This document shows positions 1 through 8,564 of a stretch of DNA of 64,000 nt, in pieces. The notes beneath the pieces were generated by a model. It worked only from the letters and a program-made list of their open reading frames with translations. It was not told the DNA's origin and did no database searches. Positions within the stretch are counted from its first letter, which is position 1. Every line of letters begins with the position of its first letter. The translations under genes were made by a program, and so were the position numbers. Source of the DNA: Ruminococcus sp. JC304 (GTDB taxonomy: Bacteria; Bacillota; Clostridia; Lachnospirales; Lachnospiraceae); the NCBI GenBank assembly GCA_000285855.2, contig HE978651.1, forward strand, positions 326,012 through 390,011. The letters are read 5' to 3'.

Positions 1-48
1 CAGTAATGCATGGAGCTGACTGTTACTAATCGGGTGAGGGCTTGACCA
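1..48 (+). rRNA. 23S ribosomal RNA, 3' end only
   Basis: The first ~48 bases match the conserved 3' terminus of bacterial 23S rRNA (a TACTAAT block, then GAGGGCTTGACC). The rest of the gene lies left of the window. The exact last base is uncertain by a few nucleotides. No 5S gene is visible between here and the first tRNA. Confidence 0.85.
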
Positions 49-118
49 AGAATCGCAGGAAGTTAATTCTCAAGGAAATGTCAACATGTATGTAGTTTTG
101 AAGGTGCAAAACCTTTAT

Positions 119-191
119 TCCTCCTTAGCTCAGTCGGTAGAGCATGCGGCTGTTAACCGCAGTGTCGTTGGTTCGAGTCCAACAGGGGGAG
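119..191 (+). tRNA. tRNA-Asn (GTT)
   Basis: Cloverleaf: acceptor arm TCCTCCT pairs with AGGGGGA, the anticodon loop carries GTT, and a GGTTCGAGTCC T-arm is present. First of a seven-tRNA run downstream of the rRNA, probably cotranscribed with it. The 3' CCA is not encoded. Confidence 0.95.
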
Positions 192-195
192 TTTT

Positions 196-267
196 GGCTC
201 CATGGTCAAGCGGTTAAGACACCGCCCTTTCACGGCGGTAACAGGGGTTCAAATCCCCTTGGAGTCA
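196..267 (+). tRNA. tRNA-Glu (TTC)
   Basis: Acceptor GGCTCCA pairs with TGGAGTC (one G-T wobble). The anticodon stem ACCGCCC-TTTCACG-GCGGT places TTC in the loop, and the T-loop is TTCAAAT. It lies 4 nt after tRNA-Asn. Confidence 0.95.
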
Positions 268-318
268 TTTAAATAATGTAGATGTGATTTTCTGAGGCTT
301 GATTCTGACAAGTGATAT

Positions 319-391
319 GCCGATGTGGCTCAATTGGCAGAGCAGCTGATTTGTAATCAGCAGGTTATCGGTTCGAGTCCGATCATCGGCT
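319..391 (+). tRNA. tRNA-Thr (TGT)
   Basis: Acceptor GCCGATG pairs with CATCGGC. The anticodon arm CTGAT-TTGTAAT-ATCAG gives TGT. D- and T-arms are standard. Confidence 0.95.
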
Positions 392-395
392 TTTT

Positions 396-469
396 GGACC
401 TTTAGCTCAGTTGGTTAGAGCAACCGGCTCATAACCGGTCGGTCCTGGGTTCGAGTCCCCGAAGGTCCA
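396..469 (+). tRNA. tRNA-Met (CAT)
   Basis: Acceptor GGACCTT pairs with AAGGTCC, and the anticodon is CAT in the loop CTCATAA. The fully paired acceptor end argues against initiator tRNA. A CAT-anticodon tRNA-Ile2 cannot be excluded without identity-element analysis. Confidence 0.9.
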
Positions 470-483
470 TTTGTTATTATTTT

Positions 484-557
484 GGCCCAGTGGCTCAGTT
501 GGTTAGAGCGTCGCCCTGTCACGGCGAAGGTCGAGAGTTCGAGTCTCTTCTGGGTCG
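484..557 (+). tRNA. tRNA-Asp (GTC)
   Basis: Acceptor GGCCCAG pairs with CTGGGTC (one G-T wobble). The anticodon arm TCGCC-CTGTCAC-GGCGA gives GTC, and the T-arm is standard. Confidence 0.95.
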
Positions 558-594
558 TTAGCATTTGCTGACGAGGTAATTGCATAAGGAATAT

Positions 595-667
595 GGAATC
601 TTAGCTCAGCTGGGAGAGCATCTGCCTTACAAGCAGAGGGTCATAGGTTCGAGCCCTATAGGTTCCA
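595..667 (+). tRNA. tRNA-Val (TAC)
   Basis: Acceptor GGAATCT pairs with AGGTTCC, and the anticodon loop CTTACAA gives TAC. It ends 3 nt before the tRNA-Leu gene. Confidence 0.95.
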
Positions 668-670
668 TAT

Positions 671-756
671 GCCGCAGTGGCGGAACTGGCAGACGCCCGG
701 GACTTAAAATCCCGTGGGTAGTGATACCCGTACCGGTTCGATTCCGGTCTGCGGCA
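671..756 (+). tRNA. tRNA-Leu (TAA), integration target
   Basis: Class II tRNA with a long variable arm. Acceptor GCCGCAG pairs with CTGCGGC, and the anticodon is TAA. Its 3' end from 732 onward is repeated exactly at 12780-12809, which marks it as the attachment site of the adjoining element. The gene stays intact because the element supplies or restores the 3' end. Confidence 0.95.
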
Positions 757-761
757 TGATT
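732..761. repeat. att direct repeat, left copy (attL-like)
   Basis: Thirty bases covering the T-arm, the 3' acceptor strand of tRNA-Leu and 5 bases beyond are identical to 12780-12809. Similarity continues imperfectly through the following terminator hairpin on both sides. Site-specific insertion into a tRNA gene by a tyrosine integrase leaves such a repeat, and the integrase gene starts about 120 bp away. Confidence 0.9.
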
Positions 762-769
762 GTAAAGTG

Positions 770-808
770 GGAGAAACGCTGTAAAATCAACGTTTCTCCT
801 ATTTTTTT
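770..808 (+). terminator. tRNA operon terminator-like hairpin
   Basis: GGAGAAACG (770-778) pairs with CGTTTCTCC (791-799) and is followed by a T-run. A near-copy follows the right att repeat at 12819-12857. One is the original chromosomal terminator and the other came with the element. Confidence 0.8.
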
Positions 809-882
809 GTCTTATAAATCTTGAGTACACTTGAACACAATTTACTCAATCTGAGCAATATAAATGGCTGTCTTAAAGTTTT

Positions 883-2160
883 CTACCCCTGTAGTCCTAG
901 TTTTGGAATTATTGTTAAATGGTTGTGCTGTATATTGCGGATGTATCCGACTGTAGTAGAAGCAGAACTATGTCCCATAAGATATTGTAGTTGTGGAAGA
1001 TTTGTGCCATCGTAGCTTACGGAAACATTGTATGCACGTATCTTATGGCTGGAATAATACTTAATACCTGCTTCTTCACAATATTTCTTCAGGCGTCTGT
1101 TAAATGTATCTGTAGTGATAGGAAGTCCATTTTTACCCTCAAAGATATATGTACCAGTAGGATTAAGCTCCTGCGCTTTCTTTAGGATTCTGACAGCTTC
1201 TGGTAGCAATGGCTCAGTTCTGTACCCAGAGGAACAGTTACCTTTCATTTGCTCATATTCAACCTCTACATGGCTACCTAGAGTTAAATCTTTACTAAGA
1301 GGACGGTGAGCAGTGATCTGCCTGTTTAAGGAAATAGTATTATGATCCCAATCTACGTCTGTCCACTTAAGTGCTTTTGTTTCGCCTATTCGGATATATA
1401 GATAGAATGATAACTGTATGGCGAGTGTATAAGCATCATCCTCTACAGAATACTTTAAGTACTTCAGCAGTTTCTGCACATCTTCCTCTGGAAATACATT
1501 CGCATTCTGATTATTTCTTGGCTTGAACTTGTAATCTTTAAGTGGTATATCTCTGGCAGGATTCTGCGAGATGATACCCTTTTTCACATAATAGTTCAGA
1601 ACACCATTCAATATACCACGTGCATTAGATACAGCCTTTCTTGTATACTGTAAATCTTTTGTAACTTCCACATAGAACGCATCTATATCACTGGGAGTAA
1701 TAGATTCAATCGGCATTTGTGATAACTTAGAACCAGCAAAGAATTTTTTCCAGTCATATGTATACTCTTGAATAGTCTTAGGCTTAGTACTGGTATTATC
1801 ATTCTTATACTTGAGCCATGTTTCATAGCCCTTCTCAAATGTTAATACTTCTTTACTCTGAGCCTTCCAAAGACTTGTATAAAACTCAACTACAGCATCT
1901 TCTACATCCTTTTTATTCTTCCGTCTGACTGGTCTGCGACCGCTATGGTCATCAGTAGCAGGTAAATAAGTACGCCATGCTTTACCATTATCTGTTGGAT
2001 AAATCTTGTATGGATGTTGTTTTAATATCTTTTCTCGTTTTGTCATATTCACTTGTTCAAGTACTTCATCATATGATACGTTACCATTCACTAGAGAGGA
2101 AGTCAACTGTTCTAATTGATCTAACTCATTAATTAATAACTCTGATAAAACATATTTCAT
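883..2160 (-). CDS. Tyrosine integrase of the tRNA-Leu element
   Basis: This 425-residue phage-type tyrosine recombinase probably catalyses integration and excision between the tRNA-Leu att sites. An arm-binding-like region lies at ~45-95 (basic, with aromatic residues), a core-binding SAM-like domain at ~103-195 and the catalytic domain at ~222-410. Visible catalytic residues are Arg257 (YIRIGE), His372 and Arg375 (HKIR), His397 (MGH) and the Tyr406 nucleophile. The start at 2160 was chosen over a longer frame because GAGGTAGG lies just upstream and the extra 19 codons look non-coding. The gene reads towards attL and ends ~120 bp from it, the usual arrangement. Confidence 0.93.
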   Translation of the reverse strand: MKYVLSELLINELDQLEQLTSSLVNGNVSYDEVLEQVNMTKREKILKQHPYKIYPTDNGKAWRTYLPATDDHSGRRPVRRKNKKDVEDAVVEFYTSLWKAQSKEVLTFEKGYETWLKYKNDNTSTKPKTIQEYTYDWKKFFAGSKLSQMPIESITPSDIDAFYVEVTKDLQYTRKAVSNARGILNGVLNYYVKKGIISQNPARDIPLKDYKFKPRNNQNANVFPEEDVQKLLKYLKYSVEDDAYTLAIQLSFYLYIRIGETKALKWTDVDWDHNTISLNRQITAHRPLSKDLTLGSHVEVEYEQMKGNCSSGYRTEPLLPEAVRILKKAQELNPTGTYIFEGKNGLPITTDTFNRRLKKYCEEAGIKYYSSHKIRAYNVSVSYDGTNLPQLQYLMGHSSASTTVGYIRNIQHNHLTIIPKLGLQG

Positions 2161-2253
2161 AATGCCTACCTCGCAAAAAGATTCTGTCTTTTTTGAAAGA
2201 CACAAGAGATAGAACAACCAAGTTATTAAGTGGAATTATTAAAAGTACACTAA

Positions 2254-2296
2254 GAAAAAAAGAATAGCTCTACAGGGGAAAAGCCATTCTTTTTTA
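2254..2296. terminator. Bidirectional terminator-like hairpin
   Basis: An A-run with AGAATAGCT (2261-2269) faces AGCCATTCT (2282-2290) and a T-run, with one mismatch in the stem. It lies between the two recombinase genes and has a T-run on either strand. It most likely ends the leftward transcript of the short recombinase. Confidence 0.65.
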
Positions 2297-2337
2297 TGTA
2301 AGTAATATTCTGTGTTAATAACTAAAGCATGAAAAAG

Positions 2338-2931
2338 TTATCTATCATTTTTTAAAGCATCCCGACAGTGATCTTCAACTGCCTTGGATAGTTCCTGCGG
2401 ATCTACCCTGATATATCGCTGGGTTGTTTTGCAATCTGAGTGGTTTAACAACTGCCTTACCAGCTCAATATTACTACCAGACCTCTGATAAATATCAGTA
2501 GCGTAATACTTGCGGAAGCTATGCGTGGATATCTGCATAAGATGCAGGTATTTGCACACCTTACCCAGATGACGCTGTATACTTCTGGCAGTGATATCAA
2601 ACAGTTTCTGGTGGATTCCGATACCCCACTCGTCAGCATATCGGCGGATAGCACAATACAGTTCCAAGGGTACGAAACACCGCTTGGTCTTGCCTGTTTT
2701 CTGCTCCTGTACCTCGATGAAATAGTTGGTTCCTTCCTGCAGGAACTGGTCTAACTTCAGGCAGAGGATATCACTGATGCGAAGCCCCAGTAACGCTTCG
2801 CATTGAAGTGCCATAGCGATTCTGGGATTGGCTTTTACTACAGTACCATCCTCCATATTAAAACCCGTTTGGATGCAGTTAATAATCAAACTGTACTCTT
2901 CTTTATTTACCGCTCTGGTCTTCCTTGACAT
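2338..2931 (-). CDS. Short tyrosine recombinase, catalytic domain only
   Basis: This 197-residue protein corresponds to the C-terminal catalytic domain of tyrosine recombinases, without arm-binding or core-binding domains. The active-site set is complete: Arg51 (LGLRISD), His137 and Arg140 (HSFR), His164 (LNHS) and Tyr173. The start at 2931 is fixed by AGGAGG nine bases upstream; an open frame continues 75 codons further but is not protein-like. Small single-domain recombinases can act in DNA inversion (FimB/FimE type) or help a larger integrase. Target unknown. No obvious invertible segment was seen beside it. Confidence 0.85.
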   Translation of the reverse strand: MSRKTRAVNKEEYSLIINCIQTGFNMEDGTVVKANPRIAMALQCEALLGLRISDILCLKLDQFLQEGTNYFIEVQEQKTGKTKRCFVPLELYCAIRRYADEWGIGIHQKLFDITARSIQRHLGKVCKYLHLMQISTHSFRKYYATDIYQRSGSNIELVRQLLNHSDCKTTQRYIRVDPQELSKAVEDHCRDALKNDR

Positions 2932-3222
2932 ATAAAAATCCCTCCTGTCGCATTTTACCCACTGGAAAAGTCGCTGTTTTGACTGCCTGCATCTGTAATA
3001 CCCATAAATACAGGATAGGTCGCATAATGCGGAAAAAGCGACCTCGAACGTGTACCCCGTATTTGCCAATGTAAGCAATCCAATACCCCATTCGCACAAC
3101 TTAGCACTAAACATATAAAAACACCCTGTATAGGCAAATAGCAGCTCTGTCGGCAATACTACCAGACAGAACTGCTATTCAGATTTCTTTATAAATCAAA
3201 AAGGAGGTCTCTATATGAAAAA

Positions 3223-3687
3223 TTATCTCTTGAGAATGCCATCTGTTGACAGGGTAATGGAAATTGCTCTTCCCACTATCCAGTCACAATGACGGAAAAA
3301 ATTCTTGCACTGATCTGGATTGTTGTCGTGTACCCCAAACAGGGAACGAAAACTCCAAATCTGATTTCTGAACTTTTTCATCTCCATCAGATAATTTGTT
3401 ATCTTGTACGGCAACGGACGTGATGCTGAAAAGTTCAGATAACTCTGAGTAACAGACTCGAAAGCTATCCCATTCTTCATAGCGAAATCAAAGAATGACA
3501 GCATGAAGTCAATGGATGGAAAATCTGTAAAGATGTCATAAGCAATAACCTTATCCCCTGTGCGTAGCATAGGTGGCAGGGTTGCTATCTCATCTACACA
3601 AATCTTTACATCATATGACCGTCCTTCTGAATACTGAAGATCAGGTTTCAGACTGTACAACAGATATGTCTTTTTCTTGTTTGCCAT
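3223..3687 (-). CDS. Resolvase-fold-like protein, catalytic residues apparently lost
   Basis: This 154-residue protein is not confidently recognised. The stretch around residues 40-110 follows the pattern of a serine-recombinase N-terminal domain: a LRTGDKVIAYD block where resolvases have the 'GD.LVV..LDRLGR' strand, then a helix, then GIAFESVT where resolvases read 'G..F.SL'. The usual arginines after the strand and the N-terminal catalytic serine motif are not convincing, so it may be an inactive relative. The start at 3687 has AGGAGG eight bases upstream. It overlaps the 3' end of the HTH gene by 47 bases, so the two are probably co-translated. Family assignment is inference. Confidence 0.6.
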   Translation of the reverse strand: MANKKKTYLLYSLKPDLQYSEGRSYDVKICVDEIATLPPMLRTGDKVIAYDIFTDFPSIDFMLSFFDFAMKNGIAFESVTQSYLNFSASRPLPYKITNYLMEMKKFRNQIWSFRSLFGVHDNNPDQCKNFFRHCDWIVGRAISITLSTDGILKR

Positions 3688-4315
3688 AATTTTCACCTCC
3701 TTTCCTGTGATGCAATAAGTAAAATAAAAGTACCCTGTCCCTTGTTACATCTTCTGAACCCATAAGATGCAGTAGGAACGATAATTTTTCTTTACTTAAA
3801 CCTTCCAGTGATTTCTCAATATGGGAGAGGGTGTACTGCCGTAAAAAGGCAATCTCAGCTTTACAATCTTTTAATGGAAAAGACTTTCTGAGAGATGCAT
3901 TTTCATCCTGCAATACCCCATTCATCTCCCATACAGAGTTGGGAACCACTACCCATGAGGGTGGTGATCTTAACATTTGCAGAAATACAAGTCTGTCCCT
4001 TACCTGTCTGGCAGGGGCATTACATATTACTTCTACAATATCGCTACCAACCAGCTTAGAGAGCTTTCTGGATGCCAACTGACGGTTGCTTCTGACGGTG
4101 GAAAGAGAAATACCCAGCTTATGACTTATTTCCTTATCTGGGATGTCGAAATACGTCTCAGCAAAGGCGACTCCCTTTTTTCCATCCCACACTTCCGAAA
4201 AGAGTAATGCTATCAACTCATCCAGTGCCGCTATACGGATCTCGTCATCTGGATCATTACTGCCAGACAGTGCAGTCCATGCAATTTCCAACTGCTTAAC
4301 CAGAGTAAGTACCAT
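3641..4315 (-). CDS. Sigma-like/HTH DNA-binding protein
   Basis: This 224-residue protein has a clear helix-turn-helix at ~75-105: a helix around DIPDKEISHKLG, a turn, then the recognition helix LSTVRSNRQLASRKL. This resembles sigma region 4 or LuxR-type HTH. The rest, rich in charged helices, is not recognised. The start at 4315 is chosen because an AGGAG lies six bases upstream; an upstream ATG at 4318 is too close to it. It probably regulates element genes. It contains one TACCCCATT motif (3914) read in the opposite strand. Confidence 0.7.
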   Translation of the reverse strand: MVLTLVKQLEIAWTALSGSNDPDDEIRIAALDELIALLFSEVWDGKKGVAFAETYFDIPDKEISHKLGISLSTVRSNRQLASRKLSKLVGSDIVEVICNAPARQVRDRLVFLQMLRSPPSWVVVPNSVWEMNGVLQDENASLRKSFPLKDCKAEIAFLRQYTLSHIEKSLEGLSKEKLSFLLHLMGSEDVTRDRVLLFYLLHHRKGGENYGKQEKDISVVQSET

Positions 4316-4822
4316 CATTTTCTCCTTTCCGAACTGTGTCTTCGTCATCTTTAATCGTCAATGGAATGTCCAAGAATCCTGTGTCTCTATTCGTCATCTT
4401 TTTCAGAACTCACATACCCTTTTCTGGATAACACCTAGAGAAACCCAGCTTTTCCTGAAATTCAAAAACCTTTTCTAAGCTACTTTTCATTTAATTTAGT
4501 ATCAACTGATATACCCGAAACAGAATCTCGTCATCATGAAAAATAAAAACAGGAGAGAGACAGGATACTGGAAGAAATACTGGAATGCTGAAAGATATCT
4601 ACCAAAAAACAATATATGGTAGGGCAGTTGCAGGGAAACTACTGGATAGATGAGAAAGTACCCTTGATAAAGGGAAAGAACTGAACTGTAGATACCTGAT
4701 ACAGTACCCCACTCATATTGTAGACTAAGATATGAAACTGTATCTACAGCAAAAAAATACAGGGCATCTCTACCCTGAAATATGACTTGAATTATATATT
4801 ATATCTATCATCAATACCCCAT
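4316..4822. other. Non-coding gap with TACCC motifs
   Basis: About 500 bases without a credible gene. AT-rich, with two full TACCCCAYT motifs (4705 and 4815; the latter ends at the stop codon of the small secreted peptide) and partial copies near 4511, 4658 and 4771. It should hold the promoter of the leftward HTH gene. Confidence 0.6.
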
Positions 4823-4996
4823 TCAGCAACATACCGTTGTACCACTGTCATCTGGTGCAACAGCACTACTGTCATCAGCATCTACACTTATGTCTGTATC
4901 AGGCGAAATGTCAACTGCCATGACTGGCACAGAGCTTACCCCAATACTCAGCACCGTAGCGACTAAAAGCAATGACCTTACTACTTTTATCTTCAT
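4823..4996 (-). CDS. Small secreted peptide with C-terminal Cys-Cys
   Basis: A 57-residue peptide starting MKIKVVRSLLLVATVLSIGV, a good Sec signal sequence with likely cleavage near VMA-VD. The mature ~30 residues are very acidic (Asp/Ser/Thr rich) and end in TTVCC. The start at 4996 has GGGGAG eight bases upstream; a longer frame to 5050 has no such site. The family is not recognised. Size, secretion and neighbourhood with an amidoligase and a cyclotransferase make a processed or modified peptide conceivable, but that is speculation. Confidence 0.6.
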   Translation of the reverse strand: MKIKVVRSLLLVATVLSIGVSSVPVMAVDISPDTDISVDADDSSAVAPDDSGTTVCC

Positions 4997-5099
4997 GTCA
5001 TTTACTCCCCTTTCTCTAATTCTTTTCGGAATGATTCCTTTTCCTATCATCCTATTTTATCCAGATGTTAGGAAGAAGAAAACTATCTTAAAAGGGAGA

Positions 5100-5260
5100 G
5101 AGGGTACCCTGAAAGGGAGAGGGTACTTTGAGGACTCTTAACGTATCGGATTTTTAGGGTGGGTGTTATAGAGAGAGAGAGTACTGGGGACTGGGAAGTG
5201 AGTGTGAGGTGGGTGAAGTGGGGGTAGAGGGTGGGGGAAGGATGTAGGTGTGGGTGGACA
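5100..5260. other. Purine/G-rich tract
   Basis: The + strand is strongly G-rich here with repeated GGG/GGGG runs (for example 5157-5164, 5185-5190, 5218-5238, 5251-5256). Spacing is irregular. It lies just downstream of the leftward 293-residue gene and of its terminator. The pattern could form G-quadruplex or triplex DNA. No protein is supported. Confidence 0.6.
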
Positions 5261-5261
5261 T

Positions 5262-5293
5262 AAAAAAAGAGGTAAGGCTTTTGACCTTACCTC
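5262..5293 (-). terminator. Rho-independent terminator of the 293-residue secreted protein gene
   Basis: Read leftward, GAGGTAAGG (5293-5285) pairs perfectly with CCTTACCTC (5277-5269) and is followed by seven T. It starts 14 bases after the stop codon. Confidence 0.88.
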
Positions 5294-5306
5294 CCTGTGA
5301 TGATGT

Positions 5307-6188
5307 CTACCATGCAGTGTATTTTGTGTTACGCATGAATACGTTATGTGGAGAATTCTTGCTACCATTAAATGGTGTCATACCCTTTGTAGTCCAATAC
5401 CAAGTACCAACCTTAGTAGACAGCGTGTCATTACAAATAATTGAATTGTCCCTGGCTACCCTGCCGAAACATTTGTAGGTTTCATCAACAGAAACAACAA
5501 ATTCAACTGTACCCCAACGATTTACAATTTTCTTTTCCTTTGCAGATGTCATCTTTTTCAGTTCAGCTACTAAATTTTTGTAACCTTTATACTTGTTTTT
5601 GTTCATTCGAGTTAACCATGCTGCAAACTTAGGATTGTATTTCTGATACTTCTCAATATACTTCTTAACCCTGTTGTAAGAACTGGTGGCTTTTTTCTGA
5701 ACCTTATTATAGTCATTCTTTCCTGGCTTTGTTCCGAAGTATGTGCGGTAGGCTGGATATACGTTATCATCAGCTACAATAGCTGTATCACTCCAAACTT
5801 GATTGTAAAACATGTACATATAGTTAGCATAACAAGCTGACTTCCATGTGTTTCTTGCCTTCTTCAGTTCTGCAACTGTTTCTGAGGAACAAGCTGAGTC
5901 TAAGTTTGGTGTTGCAAGAAGCATGTTGCACATCTGGAGTGCCCTGTAGGAATTTATTTTCTTTCTATAACTAAATTCTCCTGAATCCAAATAAGGTGCA
6001 TCATACCAAGGAGAGATTGCAATGTCATCGGCTGCATCAATGAGGTACAGTACCCTTTCCTGCACTTCTGAGTCCTTATGAGACTTCTTGGGTGTCAGCG
6101 TTGATGCACTGACTGGCATTGCGCTTGTTACTAATGTAACAGTGGTAAGTGTTACTGCTAAGAGTTTTTTGATAGATTTTTTCAACAT
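5307..6188 (-). CDS. Secreted protein of unknown function
   Basis: This 293-residue protein has a Sec signal peptide (KKSIKKLL, a hydrophobic stretch, cleavage after VSA-S near residue 29). The mature part is Lys/Tyr/Asn rich and helical to about residue 210, followed by a ~75-residue beta-rich tail containing several Trp and Tyr. Three Cys may form disulfides. No family is recognised. It has a good ribosome site (AAAGGAGG) and its own terminator, so it is a monocistronic gene. No sortase motif or membrane anchor is visible, so it is probably released or wall-associated. Confidence 0.75.
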   Translation of the reverse strand: MLKKSIKKLLAVTLTTVTLVTSAMPVSASTLTPKKSHKDSEVQERVLYLIDAADDIAISPWYDAPYLDSGEFSYRKKINSYRALQMCNMLLATPNLDSACSSETVAELKKARNTWKSACYANYMYMFYNQVWSDTAIVADDNVYPAYRTYFGTKPGKNDYNKVQKKATSSYNRVKKYIEKYQKYNPKFAAWLTRMNKNKYKGYKNLVAELKKMTSAKEKKIVNRWGTVEFVVSVDETYKCFGRVARDNSIICNDTLSTKVGTWYWTTKGMTPFNGSKNSPHNVFMRNTKYTAW

Positions 6189-6840
6189 ATGATTGTCCTC
6201 CTTTTAAATTTGATATGTTGTTTTGTTGTAACTATTATACAATACCCCATTTGCCTGTCTGAGAATGAAGTACCCACACCCTATGGTGGGGACTGAGTAC
6301 TCAGACAGGCAGTAGGGAGATTCCTTGATTCTGGAACTATTTGTACTGTCTACTACAGGTTACCATAGGGGCTACTAAACTGCAACTACTTCATGAAAAT
6401 TCTATTCTTAAAATGGAATCTACATCTGTGTTTATATGATATGGGATACAGTACCCCACTTATCAAGTAAAGGATATCTGTATCTATTAATACCCGATAA
6501 AAATATTACTGTGTTTCCTTGTACCTTGTTATGTATTGTGGAATGTTGAAATGTGTACTTATAACAGGGAATAATGCCGGACTACTGCGATCTGTTACCA
6601 GAAACTATCGTATTCTTACTATGTAACACTGCCATGTATTGTCTATTAATACCCTACTCAGTACACTGGTTAAAATTTAGTAACTGTGTCTACTGATTTC
6701 TGGATACCGCAGAAATACGGCATTCCTCTCTCTGTTCTGGAACTATATGCTCCTTGTATAAACTGTGTTTATTTTTACTACTGGATCTTGGATGCCTGTC
6801 TTATCATTCATAACTGTGTTTCTTGGATACTCTTTATTCT

Positions 6841-7417
6841 GTAAGTACATGATGGAAATGGGAGAGTAGACCTATTTGGTCAACTACCCCTATTCTTTGC
6901 ATAGCCTTAGAATACCCTACTCATCCATGACCATAACTGGATATACTCGAACTGTTTTCTGTGTTTCTTATCTACTACATCTCTTGTAAGTATAGGCAGA
7001 ATCAGGATATTAAGACCAGTATGGTCAGTACCCCTGATACTTGGATGCTATTGGAATACCCTACTCATATACAGCTCTGCCTGTATCTATCTGGAATCAT
7101 ACCTGTGTTTCTTACCTGCTATCTATCCTGCAAGTAGAAGCAGAAGATGAAATATCAGACCTATCTGGTCAGTACCCCTGTTCTCTACATATCCTTGGAA
7201 TACCCTGCTCATATATGGCTCTGCCTGTATCTACTTGGAATCATACCTGTGTTTCTTACCTGCTCTCTATCCTGTAAGTAAAAGCAGGAGATTAGATATC
7301 AGACCTATCTGGTCAGTACCCTCTATTATCAGACTGGCTATAGAATACCCCATTCGTACTTCTCAGACTTTGCCTGTACTCTCTGGGAATCTGTGCTTAT
7401 CAGCTACCCTATATCAC
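6841..7417. repeat. Four ~144-bp degenerate tandem repeats
   Basis: Units start at 6841, 6986, 7130 and 7274, each with GTAAGTA (or GCAAGTA). Each then has a short GACC...GGTC dyad followed by CAGTACCC or CAACTACCCC, an AATACCCTACTCAT-like motif, and a 3' part ending in TGTGTTTCTTA-CTGC. Units two and three are most alike and the fourth diverges after its midpoint. Partial relatives continue left to about 6640. Iteron-like repeats of this kind occur at replication, transfer or partition sites, but the function here is unknown. Confidence 0.8.
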
Positions 7418-8538
7418 ACCTGTTACCAGTGGAACCTTTATACTTGGGAGAATATACCTACTGGATTTCTGTATGGCATTGCTGGGGATTTCTTTCTTAG
7501 CTGATCTGCTCTCTGCCTTTGCTGTGCTTACTGACTGTATCTGTTCTCTCATATCGGGAGAGTATCTACATAACTGGATATACTCGAAATGCAGAATCAT
7601 CTACCCTTACTGAGACTGATCCCTTACCCTTTGCTTTCTGTCTCTCTCTGTAACCATAACTGCTTTCCTCTCTCTATAGAAATCTTATCTACCCTACATA
7701 CTTTGAGTATAGGCAGAACCAGTACAACTTATCTGGAAATATATCCTGACCACTATCTCTGCACTGCCTTAACAATACAGCTATTTCTTAATACTATGTA
7801 TGGCTGAAATCACCACTCGAAAATAAAACTCACTAATATTAATCTTGCTCCCTGACTGACCCTGACCTTTATTACTGACTCTCTATCTGTAAACTTTTAA
7901 TCTTGCTGTTAATTTTGCTGTTCTCTTATCTACTGGTATCCATTATTCTGCAACTGACTGTTCATGTAAGAATCCTATTCTGTATTAGGATTCATTACTA
8001 ATGTCTTATATAGGACTGTTGTTGTATTTACTGTCTTTATAATAACTGTTGTAAGAACTATGTATGTAGCAATAACTGTTATCTATTCATCCTGTAATCT
8101 TATATGAAATCTAAACAGGGTTGTTTTCTAAGTGTAATCCGTAAGAATAGCTAAGGATAGAAGAAAAGCATATCGAACAGCAAAATAATAATATCAGTAC
8201 CCCACTCATATATACGGAAATCTTTATACTGACAAAGAAAAATAATATCTTAAAACAGACAAATCATACATTTTACAGATAGCAGCTATGCCTCTTCCTG
8301 CAGGATAGTAGGCAGGTTGAAGCCTGTGCCTTATTCCTGAAATGAGAAAAAAGCATCCATCTGCCAGACAGCACTGCACAACTTCCCTTCTGCGAAGATA
8401 TCTCTCATTTTTTACCAAAAGCAGGAGAACGGGAAAGTATTCTTTCCTATATATATGCAGACGGTAGGGCAGTTACTGCTGTGCTTGCAGATGAATGCTT
8501 TTATTTATGGAAAATGGAATCTGTACCTGCTGAATGGG

Positions 8539-8564
8539 AGTGGTGTCAGGGCTATGACACCACT
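8539..8564. repeat. Perfect 10-bp hairpin after the GGCT-HTH gene
   Basis: AGTGGTGTCA (8539-8548) and TGACACCACT (8555-8564) form a perfect stem with a six-base loop, 12 bases past the stop codon of the leftward gene. No T-run follows, so it may be an RNA 3'-end stabiliser or a protein-binding palindrome rather than a classical terminator. Confidence 0.65.

Noticed and set aside
7041-7277. Open frames on the + strand in the repeat region that encode repeated peptides
   Set aside because: No ribosome site or start context. The peptide repeats only mirror the 144-bp DNA repeats, and codon use is odd.
8224-8418. A 64-codon leftward frame with Cys residues
   Set aside because: Only a TTG start without a ribosome site, no similarity or signal peptide, and it lies in low-information sequence.
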